A DNA stretch of 64,000 nucleotides from Breviolum minutum Mf 1.05b.01. Taxonomy: Eukaryota; Sar; Dinophyceae; Suessiales; Symbiodiniaceae. A program made the translations under genes and the position numbers. The DNA is taken from positions 147,717 to 211,716 of the forward strand of contig DF240454.1 in the NCBI GenBank assembly GCA_000507305.1. The letters run 5' to 3'. The notes below the pieces were generated by a model. The model was not told where the DNA came from, searched no databases, and saw only the letters and a list, made by a program, of their open reading frames with translations. Shown piece after piece: positions 53,705 to 64,000 of the stretch. Numbering within the stretch: position 1 is the stretch's first letter; the number at the start of each line of letters is the position of its first letter.

Positions 53705-56392
53705 GTTGCAAAACAAGCTTCATGGGCTTGAAGATTTGAAGTAAGTTTACAAGTGTGTTGCAAATGTGGCGCAAGGTGGGAGAACACGCATGTGTTTTTC
53801 CTGCTACAAGAGCGGAGATTCCTTTAAAAAGAAGTGCATGTTTCCCAGGAGGTATTCTGGCGTCTTCGTTTTCGTCTCCATCAGAATCCCGTTATTAATC
53901 ACCATTTCTTTAATTTTGCTACACCAAACACTCATTTTGCCTAGAATATTCCATGATCTTCCCATTTCTTGAGCACTTGCATGTCATCATCTCCTCCGCA
54001 AATTTTAGTAGCGACCTCACTGGAGGTCACCCCACGACGTATGTCAAAAAGGCCTGCGTTCAGGTCTATGAATCAATCTAATTTGCCCAGAATCTTTTTT
54101 GAAGAGGGTAGTTGTTGAACCCTCTACATGTGTTTGCGGGTTAGCAGAGACTATTGGGTTGTCTAATCTTTTCATATTGTCATGTTGTACAAGTATTACT
54201 CGGAAAGAGTCTCCTGTTTCTATCCTTCTATCCATTTTGCTGTATATATTTACAATTATTTACATATAGCATATGTATAAATATTATATAATATAGACAC
54301 AGGCTACAGGTGATGTATAAACCATATGAACCTCATGAAACAGGCTTGCACGTATCTATATAATCAATCCAGTTTGTCATGTGTATTTCAGTTTCAACAA
54401 CGTTGGTGTTTGCACACTGCAAACATGCAGGAAATGGTACAATGCTGTTACACGGAAGTTTGATATCATGTCCGACGAAGCATCCAAGGTCGGATGTAGC
54501 CGGAAGTGGCACGAAAAGATGGAACCTCCAAAATACATGTAAAACAGAATTGCTTATAGTTTTTTGTCTAAAATTCAAGCATATAAGCTAGAGTTTGGGT
54601 GTGAAATCATGTTGACATGTTGGACAAAATGAAACACAAAGAGGAATATTAATATTAGATAGTATTGGTGAGTTCAGGGATGGTGGGATGGTCTAAACTT
54701 GAAAAACAATTGGCTAATCAGGAAGGGTACGTAGCATGGTCCAAAAGGTGGTTTTGTTCGGGGGAAACTACAAAAGAATGACTCCATGTTGGAGGATGGC
54801 ACATTGGAGAAAAGCAAGCTCCTTATCAATATACAGATTGCTAACTTCAAGCAGCCAAGAATCCAAGGTTGGTATTTTTGGTAGGAGATGGTAGGAGGCA
54901 TCCACCCCGGAAAAAGGCGCCTGTTTCAATTCAGGTTACAATAGTGGTTAGTGAATGTTAGTGACATTATTTGTTATTTCACATTCTTTGAGTAATTTGA
55001 TTTTCCAAGATACAAATCATGCTGTTTTTTTGTCATGTGATACAAGTTGCTGCTCCGGATGGGATTCCTAGTCGCAACGGGGAGTTATCACACCAGTGAA
55101 GTGTGTTGGGGGAAGGGGAGTGGATGAGAAAATTGAAACAGTACCCTTATCAAGAGTTTCCGGTTCCTAGGTTCAGAGACTCGGATATTATGTTTATATA
55201 TGATACATACTTCACGCATTTTTACGTATTATTCTACAGGAGTCTTGTTTGGAAATAAAGTTGGGTTATGCTTTCATGGATTCATCCAACAACCCTAACT
55301 GAGTCGTATTCTATGTACGATATCCAATAGATGATCAGTTGACTTCAATTATGGATTATTTCACCTCTCCAGTATATGATCATAGCTAGAAAAGATGTAG
55401 ACGTTTATCATACAACTGATACCAAGTGGACAGTTCATAACTTAGACTGACTATCAGCGCTCTCCTCATGGATGACACAAGATGTCTACGCAAGAACATG
55501 TTGTTTGTGTGAGAATGTCGTCAATCTGTTGGATGTTTCAAGATGGTGATGGAAAACGGTTTTCCTTTATCAGAAGCACATGACGACATGTTTTCATATT
55601 TTGTCATAGGGGCCTGCCACAGTATCATGGTTTTTCATAGCCTAGAATCCCCCTGAAAAAAAAATCCACCCAGAATAGTGGCTTCGTTTCTTCTCTAATT
55701 AAACTACTAAACCATCACACCTCCCAAGTTGCAACAACTTCGCCCCCGTAAAAACTTGCCTGTTCCCTCGCCTTCCAGTTGTTTAAACGCCAGGTGCCGT
55801 ATTACGTCGCTTGTCATCTCGGATGGAAAAGGAACAGTTGTTGGTATGCTCATAGAAACAGGGGTAGAAGCTCAAACCACAGGAGATGAAGCAGAATTGA
55901 TTTGTTTTAAGTACTGTAGGAATGCAAATCACAATACAAATTAGTGAAAACTGCGATAAACTAACATCAGCCATGGAAAATGGACCATTTGTATATAGAT
56001 GCATTTCCTATTGGAAAGGGTCGTTTCCATTGCCATGTTAGTGCAGACTCATTTTGATCCCTCACTATTCAATGTTGCTGGGTACAGTCTGTATGTGAAT
56101 GTGGGTATTAGTTTGTATATAGTTATAGGTATGCGTATGCTGCATGTTTTTCAAGTCAGTAAAGGTGACCACCAGCAAAGATCACATCAGATTGGACAAG
56201 ACAGCATCCCAATGTATGATTCCAATTAGAAGAGCTGAAGAGCTCATCCTTACTTCAGAACAAATAGGTGAGTGATTCTGTATAATTCAGCCAGACATAT
56301 CATACATTTGTCGTATATATGTCCGAGCTATCTCCAAAAACAACACCAAACCCATCAACTTTTCTCTTTACTTTTGCTTTTTGCCCTCCAAG

Positions 56393-56452
56393 GCGCCCTT
56401 CGATCCAGACGAGTGCTTCAAACGGAACCTCCGAGGCTTCCGTGTTGCGCAG
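56393..56452 (+). CDS. Candidate exon, region 3
   Basis: The acceptor is ttgccctccaag. Twenty codons (APFDPDECFKRNLRGFRVAQ) run to a good donor (CAG before gtgcgt), phase 0 to 0. GC-rich. Unassigned. Confidence 0.5.
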
Positions 56453-56857
56453 GTGCGTGGAGACAGAGTGGATGGACAAGACAGAGGTAACTGATACCGG
56501 GAACTAACAGAAAGATGCCAAGGAGCACTACAAGGATTTTTTTCCAACTATAGATTTTGAGAGTCTATGATTTTCTATGTTCGTTTAAGGGAATGTGGTG
56601 TGTTTTCCATGTTTGTTTGGAGGTTTTGGACAGTGTGCACTTGGAAGATGATGTTAATAATACATGTCGGATACATTTTCACCCCAAGCGGAATCTGGCT
56701 TTGGTGATTTCGAGGTTGTAAGGCGGAATGGAAGTTCAGGACAAAAGTGACGTTTCTCAGCTTTATAGAAGCGAGTCGAAAGTCATAGGCGGATAGAAGT
56801 GGTTTTTAGAAGTGGTTTTCAGAGGTTTTTTCCTTGAACATTTTGGGGCGGGCAGAG

Positions 56858-56923
56858 TTTGTACTTATACCTTTGATTTTGAACTTCGCGAGGCCTTGGA
56901 AGGTTTTGAAGCTCTTCGTGCAG
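56858..56923 (+). CDS. Candidate exon, region 3
   Basis: After ggcagag the frame reads CTYTFDFELREALEGFEALR and Ala, with one base before gtggga. E-L-R-E-A-L-E-G-F-E-A-L-R is a regular amphipathic helix. Exit phase 1 fits the exon at 57450. Confidence 0.45.
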
Positions 56924-57449
56924 GTGGGAACTGATTTCTGACGGCTGTTGGTAAATCGTAATGAAGGGAGTGATAAACCGAGCCACGGATGGCATATTTA
57001 CATGTACAATTTGGAAACCACATGAATTCTTGGCAAATTACTGGGAGATTTCATGCAGATTTCCACCCATTTATCTGGCAGTTCTTTGCTTTCCTCAGGA
57101 AAAGTATAGCAACCTCACCTCATCGCACGAACCAAAAAAGGCATCCCCCAAAGTGCCCTGAAAGTTTAGGTTGAGGCATTAATGTATTGGTGTATTTGTT
57201 ACTGTACCTACATTTATACCCACTATGTACTGTATGTATTCCCTAAACGTCCAGATTCTGTGGGTTTTGGACACCTTGAGTGGTTGGATTTGGGAATGAT
57301 ACTCCCCCGAAAACTAACCTGTCCCCTGCAGAAATGATGGTTGGAAGACTATTTTTCTTTTGAAGTGCTCCCTTTTCAGGGGGACATTTTTAATTTTTGG
57401 GAGGGTATGAATATGTTGAGATGTTCCACTTATCCTTACAAATCCCAAG

Positions 57450-57510
57450 GTCATTTGAAACCAAAGTCCCCCGCCGCAGTCTCGGAGAAAGCACGTCCCA
57501 GCGAGAAAGC
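57450..57510 (+). CDS. Candidate exon, region 3
   Basis: The acceptor is tacaaatcccaag; its first two bases complete Gly. It reads HLKPKSPAAVSEKARPSEKA and Ala, with one base before gtgggg. Without splicing the frame continues (GFAQRLPGQSAGSKDSPRGS) to a TGA at 57593, so a terminal-exon reading is possible. A disordered, charged Pro/Ala/Ser segment. Confidence 0.45.
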
Positions 57511-58385
57511 TGCAGGTGGGGAGGGGTTTGCACAACGACTGCCCGGGCAATCCGCAGGGTCAAAGGATTCACCCAGAGGATCCATAGAAGAATGATGAAT
57601 GCTCACCGCTGAAGCTTGACTCCATCCATGCAGTCAATGGGGGTTTACATGTTTGCGAAGCTGTTGTTTTTCCTTTTTCTGGTACATATATATATATAAT
57701 CATATCCAAAGTTTCCCAAACTGAGAATATAATCCTCATCAATCAAACAGAGGTTGTTTTTCATCTTGAGTCAGTTCGTAGGCGAAGTCTCCAGCAGTTC
57801 TAGCAGTTCCAGTGAGGAAGTGTGGGGCATCACAAGCACCGATGGTGTGGTCACATGAGGAACGGTTGAAAGGATGTATAGAAAATTCATCTAGCAGCAA
57901 TGTTGGGACTTTGTTTTTTGAGAAATTCCTTGAAGGGTGTGGGACACGGGCAATATATAGTTATAGACAACAAGAAACCGTTTTTTAATTTCTCGTTCTG
58001 AGAGATTGTTTGTAGAATCCGTGTTCATCCATTTTCGCAATTCAAATCGTCCTATTGTTTTTGCAATCCTGATATATTCTGATATTGTATCAAAGAAGCT
58101 GACAGTAAGTTCATTGGAGACATCTCTTCCCGATGGCTCCCAGTAATCTTGGCCAACAATCCTTGCAATCCTTGCCCTGGATGGATATAGAGCCTTTTTT
58201 GGTAAATCTACAAGAGCTGCTTCGATCTTTGGTGAGATTTCCACTTCTTTCACAATCTTAGCAACAAAAAATACGGTACAAGTCTAAAAGTACTTAAATT
58301 GTTTCCTGATAATCGAAGAATCCTGCGCCTTCAGATACAAAGTAGGCTGATTGTTGGTGGCTTCATTTGTTGCCCACCTGCCGAG

Positions 58386-58458
58386 GCGACCGCTGCATGA
58401 GACGTTGCTGGAAACTGCCGGGGAGCTCCAACCATATGGAATGACCTTGTCGAATGAA
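58386..58458 (+). CDS. Helical-repeat protein exon
   Basis: The acceptor is cacctgccgag. It reads RPLHETLLETAGELQPYGMT and LSNE before gttccc, phase 0, fitting the next exon. L-x-x-T-L-L-x-x-A-x-x-L suits an alpha-helical repeat. The opposite strand carries a long open frame here, which I take to be a shadow. Confidence 0.45.
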
Positions 58459-58898
58459 GTTCCCGGCATACCCAATGCAAACCATACTGATCTATATACA
58501 CTCAATCTACAATCTGAAGTGACGGCAAGGATTGCATCGACAATTTGTTCAAACAAGAGACTAACAGACTAACATTGATTGTTTGACTTTCGATGTGTTT
58601 ATATATTATGTTCTAGATTGGAAGCACATCATGAGTCACGATTACTGTAATCATCATCCATGTTCAAATCATCACGTCATCCGGGGAGTCCCAAGTCGCC
58701 CATGACTGATGACTGAAATATCGTGCAGTTTTTTTTTGAATATGAAGCCCTACAAAAACGACTCATCAACATCGATTTCAGCCATGTAGGGGTTTGGTGG
58801 AGTTGTGCAAAATCTCATATGGACCAATGTGTCAGTGTTCATCCTGCCTACCTCTTGGATTGCTGCTTCGGATGGTTGTTGAATGGTTGGGCGCCAAG

Positions 58899-58977
58899 GC
58901 AAGACCATTGGTGACCTCAGCTTTGCAAGGGCTGTCACCATCACAGTTAGCATTGGCAGCTGAGCTCTACTCTCCAG
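58899..58977 (+). CDS. Helical-repeat (HPR/RAP-type) protein exon
   Basis: The acceptor is gggcgccaag before GCA, phase 0. It reads ARPLVTSALQGLSPSQLALA and AELYSP, with one base before gtcaga. L-S-P-S-Q-L-A-L-A-A-x-L-Y closely resembles the helix opening of RAP/FAST-like and heptatricopeptide repeats (L-S-P-Q-x-L-A-x-x-A-x-x-Y). Confidence 0.5.
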
Positions 58978-59676
58978 GTCAGAAAAGGGATATCTGCCTA
59001 AACCCTGATTCACAGAGGGTAAATAAGATCTATTCATGTGTATGAAGGGAACCCGTTTTTAACCTTCCTTATCCACTGGTTTTCCAGAGTTTAGGCAGGA
59101 CTCAAGATACACGATACACTGAATTCCTTCAAGGTCATGAGGGTTTCTTTTGTTTGGAAGAGGAGATTCATATGGAAGGCATCATGTTCAGATTGCAGTT
59201 TTAACTCTTCGGGTGTAAGTGTGATTCCAAGAAACATTGACTCCTAGTACCGTCAGTCAACCAACACTGTGATTGAAAGCTTGATTCCTATTGCAAAAGC
59301 TGATTTTCGGCCGGGTGTGTTGGTTTACTGAAGACTAGAATTTGTGTCGCACAGTTTGATTCTTGACACGGGTGGTGTTTCCAATCTATGTTCCCCTCTT
59401 GTTGTTCAAGATTGGGAAGATGTAATCTACTTTGGATATGTTAATTTACATCATTTCAAAGTGCAAAGTCTTAAAGTATCGTATACACTCCTCACCTGTA
59501 GATGGATGGTTTACCATCCAACAAACTGGCAGTTGCAACCAGCAGTCTTTCGTGAGTGCTTTTCCCAAGCACCTTTCCAGGGGATAGCGGTTTGTTGAGT
59601 TCCTGCAATGTTTGCAATGTGACATGTGAAGCAATCAATGCAACCCACCTTTTGATGCAACAACTAATTACATCAG

Positions 59677-59822
59677 GTGATGTTATATCTGAATTTTGAT
59701 ATGTTTTCCGATATCTCATTTGATGTAGCGGCTTGTACATCAACAGTACCACTTGAGCAGATTTCCATCACCATGTACTGTCGAAGTTCCATGGACCCAT
59801 GCACCTACGGCAGGCGACTTGG
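59677..59822 (+). CDS. Candidate exon
   Basis: After acatcag the frame reads VMLYLNFDMFSDISFDVAAC, then LEQISITMYCRSSMDP and TYGRRLG, before gtactg. Edges are acceptable. Phase does not follow from the exon at 58899. Unassigned. Confidence 0.3.
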
Positions 59823-62800
59823 GTACTGTTTGCAACTTAGTTTGGATATGTTTGGATTGATATCCTGTGTGTTCTGGCCCAAACGACTGCTCAACAATGA
59901 GGTTTCAGTAGTACTTGTTGTGTTGAACATTTGTGAAACGGATGTTGATAAGGTGATGTTTGAGTATGATGTTGCAAAACACTGTCTCTAAAACAAAGCC
60001 CTTCTTTACCCCTTATTTCGGTTGGGAATAGTTTGATGGTGGTATATTGAATATATTGACATCTTCCAATATGCTCCATATTCAATGACAAGCAAAATGA
60101 GCCGATCAGTTGGGCCGTTCAGCATCCTGGGGTGGCTATGAATAAGGTCCGTTCATTTCCCAGATGTGATGAAATTACAGATGAAAGAAACACCTTTTTG
60201 TCAATTCCTAGAACTGTTGATAAGATATAGATGAAATTGCGCCCTCAACTCGTTCAGAAAGAGACTCATTGGACCTCCCACACTCAAAGAAATGATTTCA
60301 TGATTCAATTTATTTGATATTGCAATCAATTGTTTTTTGCTATCAATTGTTTTTCATTACTTACTACTAACTACTAACCGTGTCTGAAAACCCATTCAAC
60401 CCCACTCCTATCATGTGTCAAAAAAGAGTCTAGCTATCCGAACCCATCCAAGGTTCAGCTGATCCTCAGAGAAGCCTTGAGGTGAACTGTGATTCGCTGC
60501 GATGACCACGAGAATCATCATCTATGATCATGAATCATTACTTTATCATCCTTCATCATTTGTATTGTCATTATCATTTTGATGAATATTTGCATGGCAT
60601 GATAAGAGTGTGAAATCGCGTTTATCATTCATATTGCCATTATCAATGATCAATGATAAATCCACATCATCACCCTGTTCTATTAATGCAATGATGTCAA
60701 TACATGTCAATACCCAAATGACACGAGAACGCATGGTTACCAGCCAACGGCAAGGAGACTTTCCAACTTCTCATTGGATGAGATCAGAAGGTGTGTCCAG
60801 TTGGAAGATGGGTTTATCCGAAGCATTACACCCACCTGGGGTGATTTGTTTGATATTGTTGGAAATGTTGTGTAACGTTCATTATATATAATGGGCTGCA
60901 GGACGGGGGCTCAAGGACTATATTAGGTTGTTTTGGCTTCAAACATGTCTTGCGCATGTTTGTGCTGTATATGTTTCAGACGATTGTTGATCGAACAGTC
61001 GTTTTTGAAAACTTGCCTGTTTTGTATGTTCTCTCGTTGGAGAAGGTCCCAAACAATGTGATTTGGAATATGTACCCTTAAAACATGCAGGTCCGGCAAA
61101 TACCTTCTGAGGTGAACTGTTGGAAGTGATTACTATATTTTTAGCGACCCATCTATACCCATCACACTTTACTTGATGCAACACATCTGCCCCAGGTTAC
61201 ATGCAGCTTGCACGCGCTGTGGCCTGGATGATCCGTGCGCACGGGATACTGGGGGGAGGTAGACGGGGTGACCTTCCTACAAAACAACGTATACCAATAA
61301 AAACATCTTGCTAAGCTAGTATGCCATCACATAAGGTGATTGGTGTTCTCAACACCATTTTTCAGATTCTATAGTTGGTTTAGCCATTTCTTCAGAGATT
61401 GAAGTCAAACTTTACATCAAGCTGTGATTTGATTAGAGTCCGTATCACGCTTTCGCGTGCTTGAAAAGAACCAATAAGATTGTAGAATTTCAATTTTCAT
61501 GTTGAGAGCTGATAAGTCGAGGGTTTGCCCACAATCTATATCAATCTGCATTCCAATGGGTCGCAATTTTTCATTCAGTATTTTCTCTCTAGGAATAGTA
61601 ACATCAAGTTCTGGCAAAGTGTTTGTTTCAGTGGTGAATCATCCCAGGGAGTCGCAGGTCAAAGACGTCCTAGGTCGTTTCTCAATGTTATCGTCTTGCA
61701 GGAGCTGGATGATTGGAATACTGGAATACTCATCTTTGTTATATCTTGCTAAAGCTGAAAACCTGCCAGTTTTACTCAAAGATCAGAACCCAGTTTTTCC
61801 CTCAAGCCGGTGTGTTTTTTCTCGTTGTCTTGTGGGTTTCAACCGTTCTTGGATCGAGGTACTTGCTACGAGCGCGATACCGACGTTTCCCCAAGGTGCC
61901 TCGTCGGCATGTTGGGGAGGGACCCTTTAAAAGTGGCCTGAAAATGGCGTTGGACCTTGTTTGAAGGTACTCTATGCAGAGCATCGCATTGATGGACAAA
62001 ATCGGGCTAACCAAGTAAGTGAGATCGTGAATAATTGATATACTGTAATTGGATGTATATAACATAATTAGTGAATGCTGCAGGAATCGAGTATTTCAAC
62101 CGTCCTCACTCGTGCAGTAGCAGCATGAATTGTTGATCAATTCTCGGTCCCCCCAAAAAAACACAAGTTTCCTGCTAGAATCAACAATGCTAATTATGGG
62201 TAGATCAATTTAACTTCTCGAATGGCATATTTCAGGTCTTTTGAACATATACTATACTGTATCCGGGATACTGGTCCTCATATGACTATAGACGCACATC
62301 CTGCATCCCATTCTTTCGACGCAGCTGTGTCCCGAAACCGGCCTCACGGCGTTTTTTCAAGCCAATGTCAATGGGGAACGATCGAATTTACTGCACGATT
62401 TGTTGGTGTTCGATCGATGTGTGATATTTGCAGATGGAAAGGTGCACAAGATTGGATTTGCATTTTGTTTTTGAAAGGACCCAAAGTAGAGATTTAGGTA
62501 GTCCTATGTTGGAGGTTATTGAGACATTCTTATGTTAGCTGCTAAGAGATTAATTACCATGATTTCATACTTAAACGTTCCCATGGATGAATCTCTCATT
62601 TGAAAGTCATGTTGCAGCTGGTGGGTCACATGATAGCTTAAATCAGATCATCCAAGTTTTGTACAAAGGTGAAGGAGTCAAACTGAAGGAGTCACCCAGT
62701 GCTATAAGGTCACCATCGGCGAAAAAGGATCTAGAAATGCCTAATGGATTCAGCTCATAGACATGTCCAGACCTGCCAAATCCTTTTTGGACATATTTTA

Positions 62801-63649
62801 TCAGAAGCTGAGTTGGAAAATAGATCAAGGACGATGTGTCCAAAGCTTTTTTGCCATCAGATTGAAATTATATGAAATTATTGGATCCTTCAAAGCGGAC
62901 CTACCGCTGCATGCAAATGTAGAAGACCCTTCTTGTGGTTCTACCGTTGGTACCCAAATTTTGAGACATATACAGTGATAGATATTTGATGATATGAAGG
63001 AGTCTCCATTCCAGGCGTTGCGCAAAGAGTTGCGCATGGCAGCGCAAGCGGAGTGATTGCGCGGAAGTTGCAACCAAGTACATAGGAAGCTTTGACTTCT
63101 TAGAATGGACGGTTACAGTAATTCGGAATCGCCTCTGGGATAGAAACATAAAAACAACTAGGTCATGGGGTATCGGTATCCATGTGAGGTTGATTGTATG
63201 TCCCGTACTGTGTACTCTCATGAAATCCTTCTGACAGGAACGATTTGGTCCTGTTGCAAGTCAAGAAGACAGAGTTTATGTTTGGGTCTTTGCAAAGAGA
63301 TATGCCAATAGGATCCATGTATGACCAAAATTGGATTCAAGGCAAACATGAATGATATGGGTGCGAGGGGTGTTTATGGATACTCTATACTACACTTCCA
63401 ACATGAAACCTTCCAGATGAATCCAAAGATGTCACGCTTCATGGTTCACATGTTTCACAATTGTTGGCAGAAATCGGTTCGTGGAGAAAAGGGCAGCTGC
63501 ACCAGTGATGTATATAGTTGGGAATCTGTTTGACAAGAATGGTGGATATGTTGTTTCATTTTGATGGCCTGTGTAAGAGTGTAAAGCATTTCGGTTGATC
63601 TAAAGACATCAGAAACTACTCATTGGCAAACAAGCATGTTCATGTGCAC
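59823..63649. other. Stretch without a firmly supported gene
   Basis: A TCAT/ATCA-rich tract lies at about 60500-60680. Weak exon candidates are at 61862-61895 (edges ag/gt, too short to judge) and 62220-62490. Open frames of up to 143 codons are within chance. The region may hold introns or intergenic DNA. Confidence 0.35.
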
Positions 63650-63955
63650 ATGCCATTGAAGTCAGCTTTTGTATTTGTTCTTGCAACCCTCACATCAGCT
63701 TTGCCTCTAGACAAATCATCATTGGAAATCTATACACAGAGATGGATTTGTCTCAAAGCCACCCCAAAATTACAGCAGGTCGTTTCCTACCCATTTCCTA
63801 CCGATTTTGTTCAAGATGTATTTCACGTAGGGGGAGTTGAACTTAGGGACTGTTACAGCTTAAGATGCCTTTACCAAGTTGACCAGGAAATCAAGAAGTT
63901 TTACATGGATCACTTTCACAAGTTCGTTTTCAAAAGTTGTGATTTTATGACATGA
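63650..63955 (+). CDS. Short ORF with signal-peptide-like start, product unknown
   Basis: The ATG at 63650 opens MPLKSAFVFVLATLTSALPL: a basic residue, a hydrophobic core of about 14 residues and a small-residue site (T-S-A). It continues about 80 residues to TGA at 63953, including VVSYPFPTDFVQDVFHVGGV. An internal AG/GT pair (63779 and 63828) could instead define a 48-nt exon. The length is within chance, so the presequence is the main support. Confidence 0.3.
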   Translation: MPLKSAFVFVLATLTSALPLDKSSLEIYTQRWICLKATPKLQQVVSYPFPTDFVQDVFHVGGVELRDCYSLRCLYQVDQEIKKFYMDHFHKFVFKSCDFMT

Positions 63956-64000
63956 GTTGTATGTGTTTGTACATTTATGTGGATTTCAATTCTCAGCCAA

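Noticed and set aside
57891..58570. Two adjacent minus-strand open frames (120 and 90 codons) that look protein-like
   Set aside because: The plus strand carries a phase-consistent exon (58386-58458) joined to a family-like exon at 58899. The two minus frames do not join in phase, and their lengths are within chance.
1..64000. tRNA, rRNA, CRISPR array or bacterial operon signals
   Set aside because: None seen. Repeats are microsatellites or inverted repeats without spacer regularity, and there are no long ORFs or clustered co-directional coding blocks.

Overview
This window looks like protist nuclear DNA that is extremely rich in introns. It is AT-leaning and full of TA-rich microsatellites. 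No ORF is longer than about 165 codons, which is roughly the longest that six-frame chance should give over 64 kb at this composition, so ORF length says almost nothing here. I found the genes by joining tiny exons (about 30-150 nt) whose reading phases match across introns of 0.2-2.6 kb. Donors are almost all GT with little consensus after GT, and acceptors are AG, most often followed by G. That acceptor habit, the channel family and the repeat-protein family suggest an alveolate, most likely a dinoflagellate. This is an inference; I found no spliced-leader relic, rRNA or tRNA to settle it.

Region 1 (about 3.5-22.3 kb, + strand) holds the best-supported gene. It encodes a single-repeat, six-transmembrane voltage-gated cation channel with a C-terminal EF-hand region. 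S1, S2, S3, S4, the S4-S5 linker, S5, the P-loop and at least half of S6 can be read in order, followed by a helical linker, a degenerate EF-hand and a canonical EF-hand split over three exons before the stop. Exon phases match from S1 through the pore turret, and again across the EF-hand exons. The gene uses at least 15 small exons, including 33-nt and 35-nt ones, over about 16-19 kb. Its turret-pore intron carries a 0.32-kb tandem duplication. Its pore-S6 intron carries a foldback-like element of about 1.2 kb.

Region 2 (about 22.7-28.6 kb, + strand) has a run of plausible exons ending in a stop at 28.57 kb. I cannot assign the product.

Region 3 (about 30.7-59 kb, + strand) opens with a start codon followed by a hydrophobic presequence, and continues with many small exons. 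From 39.3 to 45.6 kb, and again at 58.4-59.0 kb, these resemble the alpha-helical repeats of heptatricopeptide/RAP-type organellar RNA-binding proteins. Exons at 47-57 kb may belong to the same long gene or to one or two others. Three copies of a GGGCCC-ended, TTATAACC-containing inverted-repeat element lie between the exons of this region.

The ends of the window (0-3.5 kb and 59-64 kb) hold only weak exon candidates, repeats and one short ORF with a signal-peptide-like start. No bacterial-type operon, CRISPR array or recognisable viral gene was seen.
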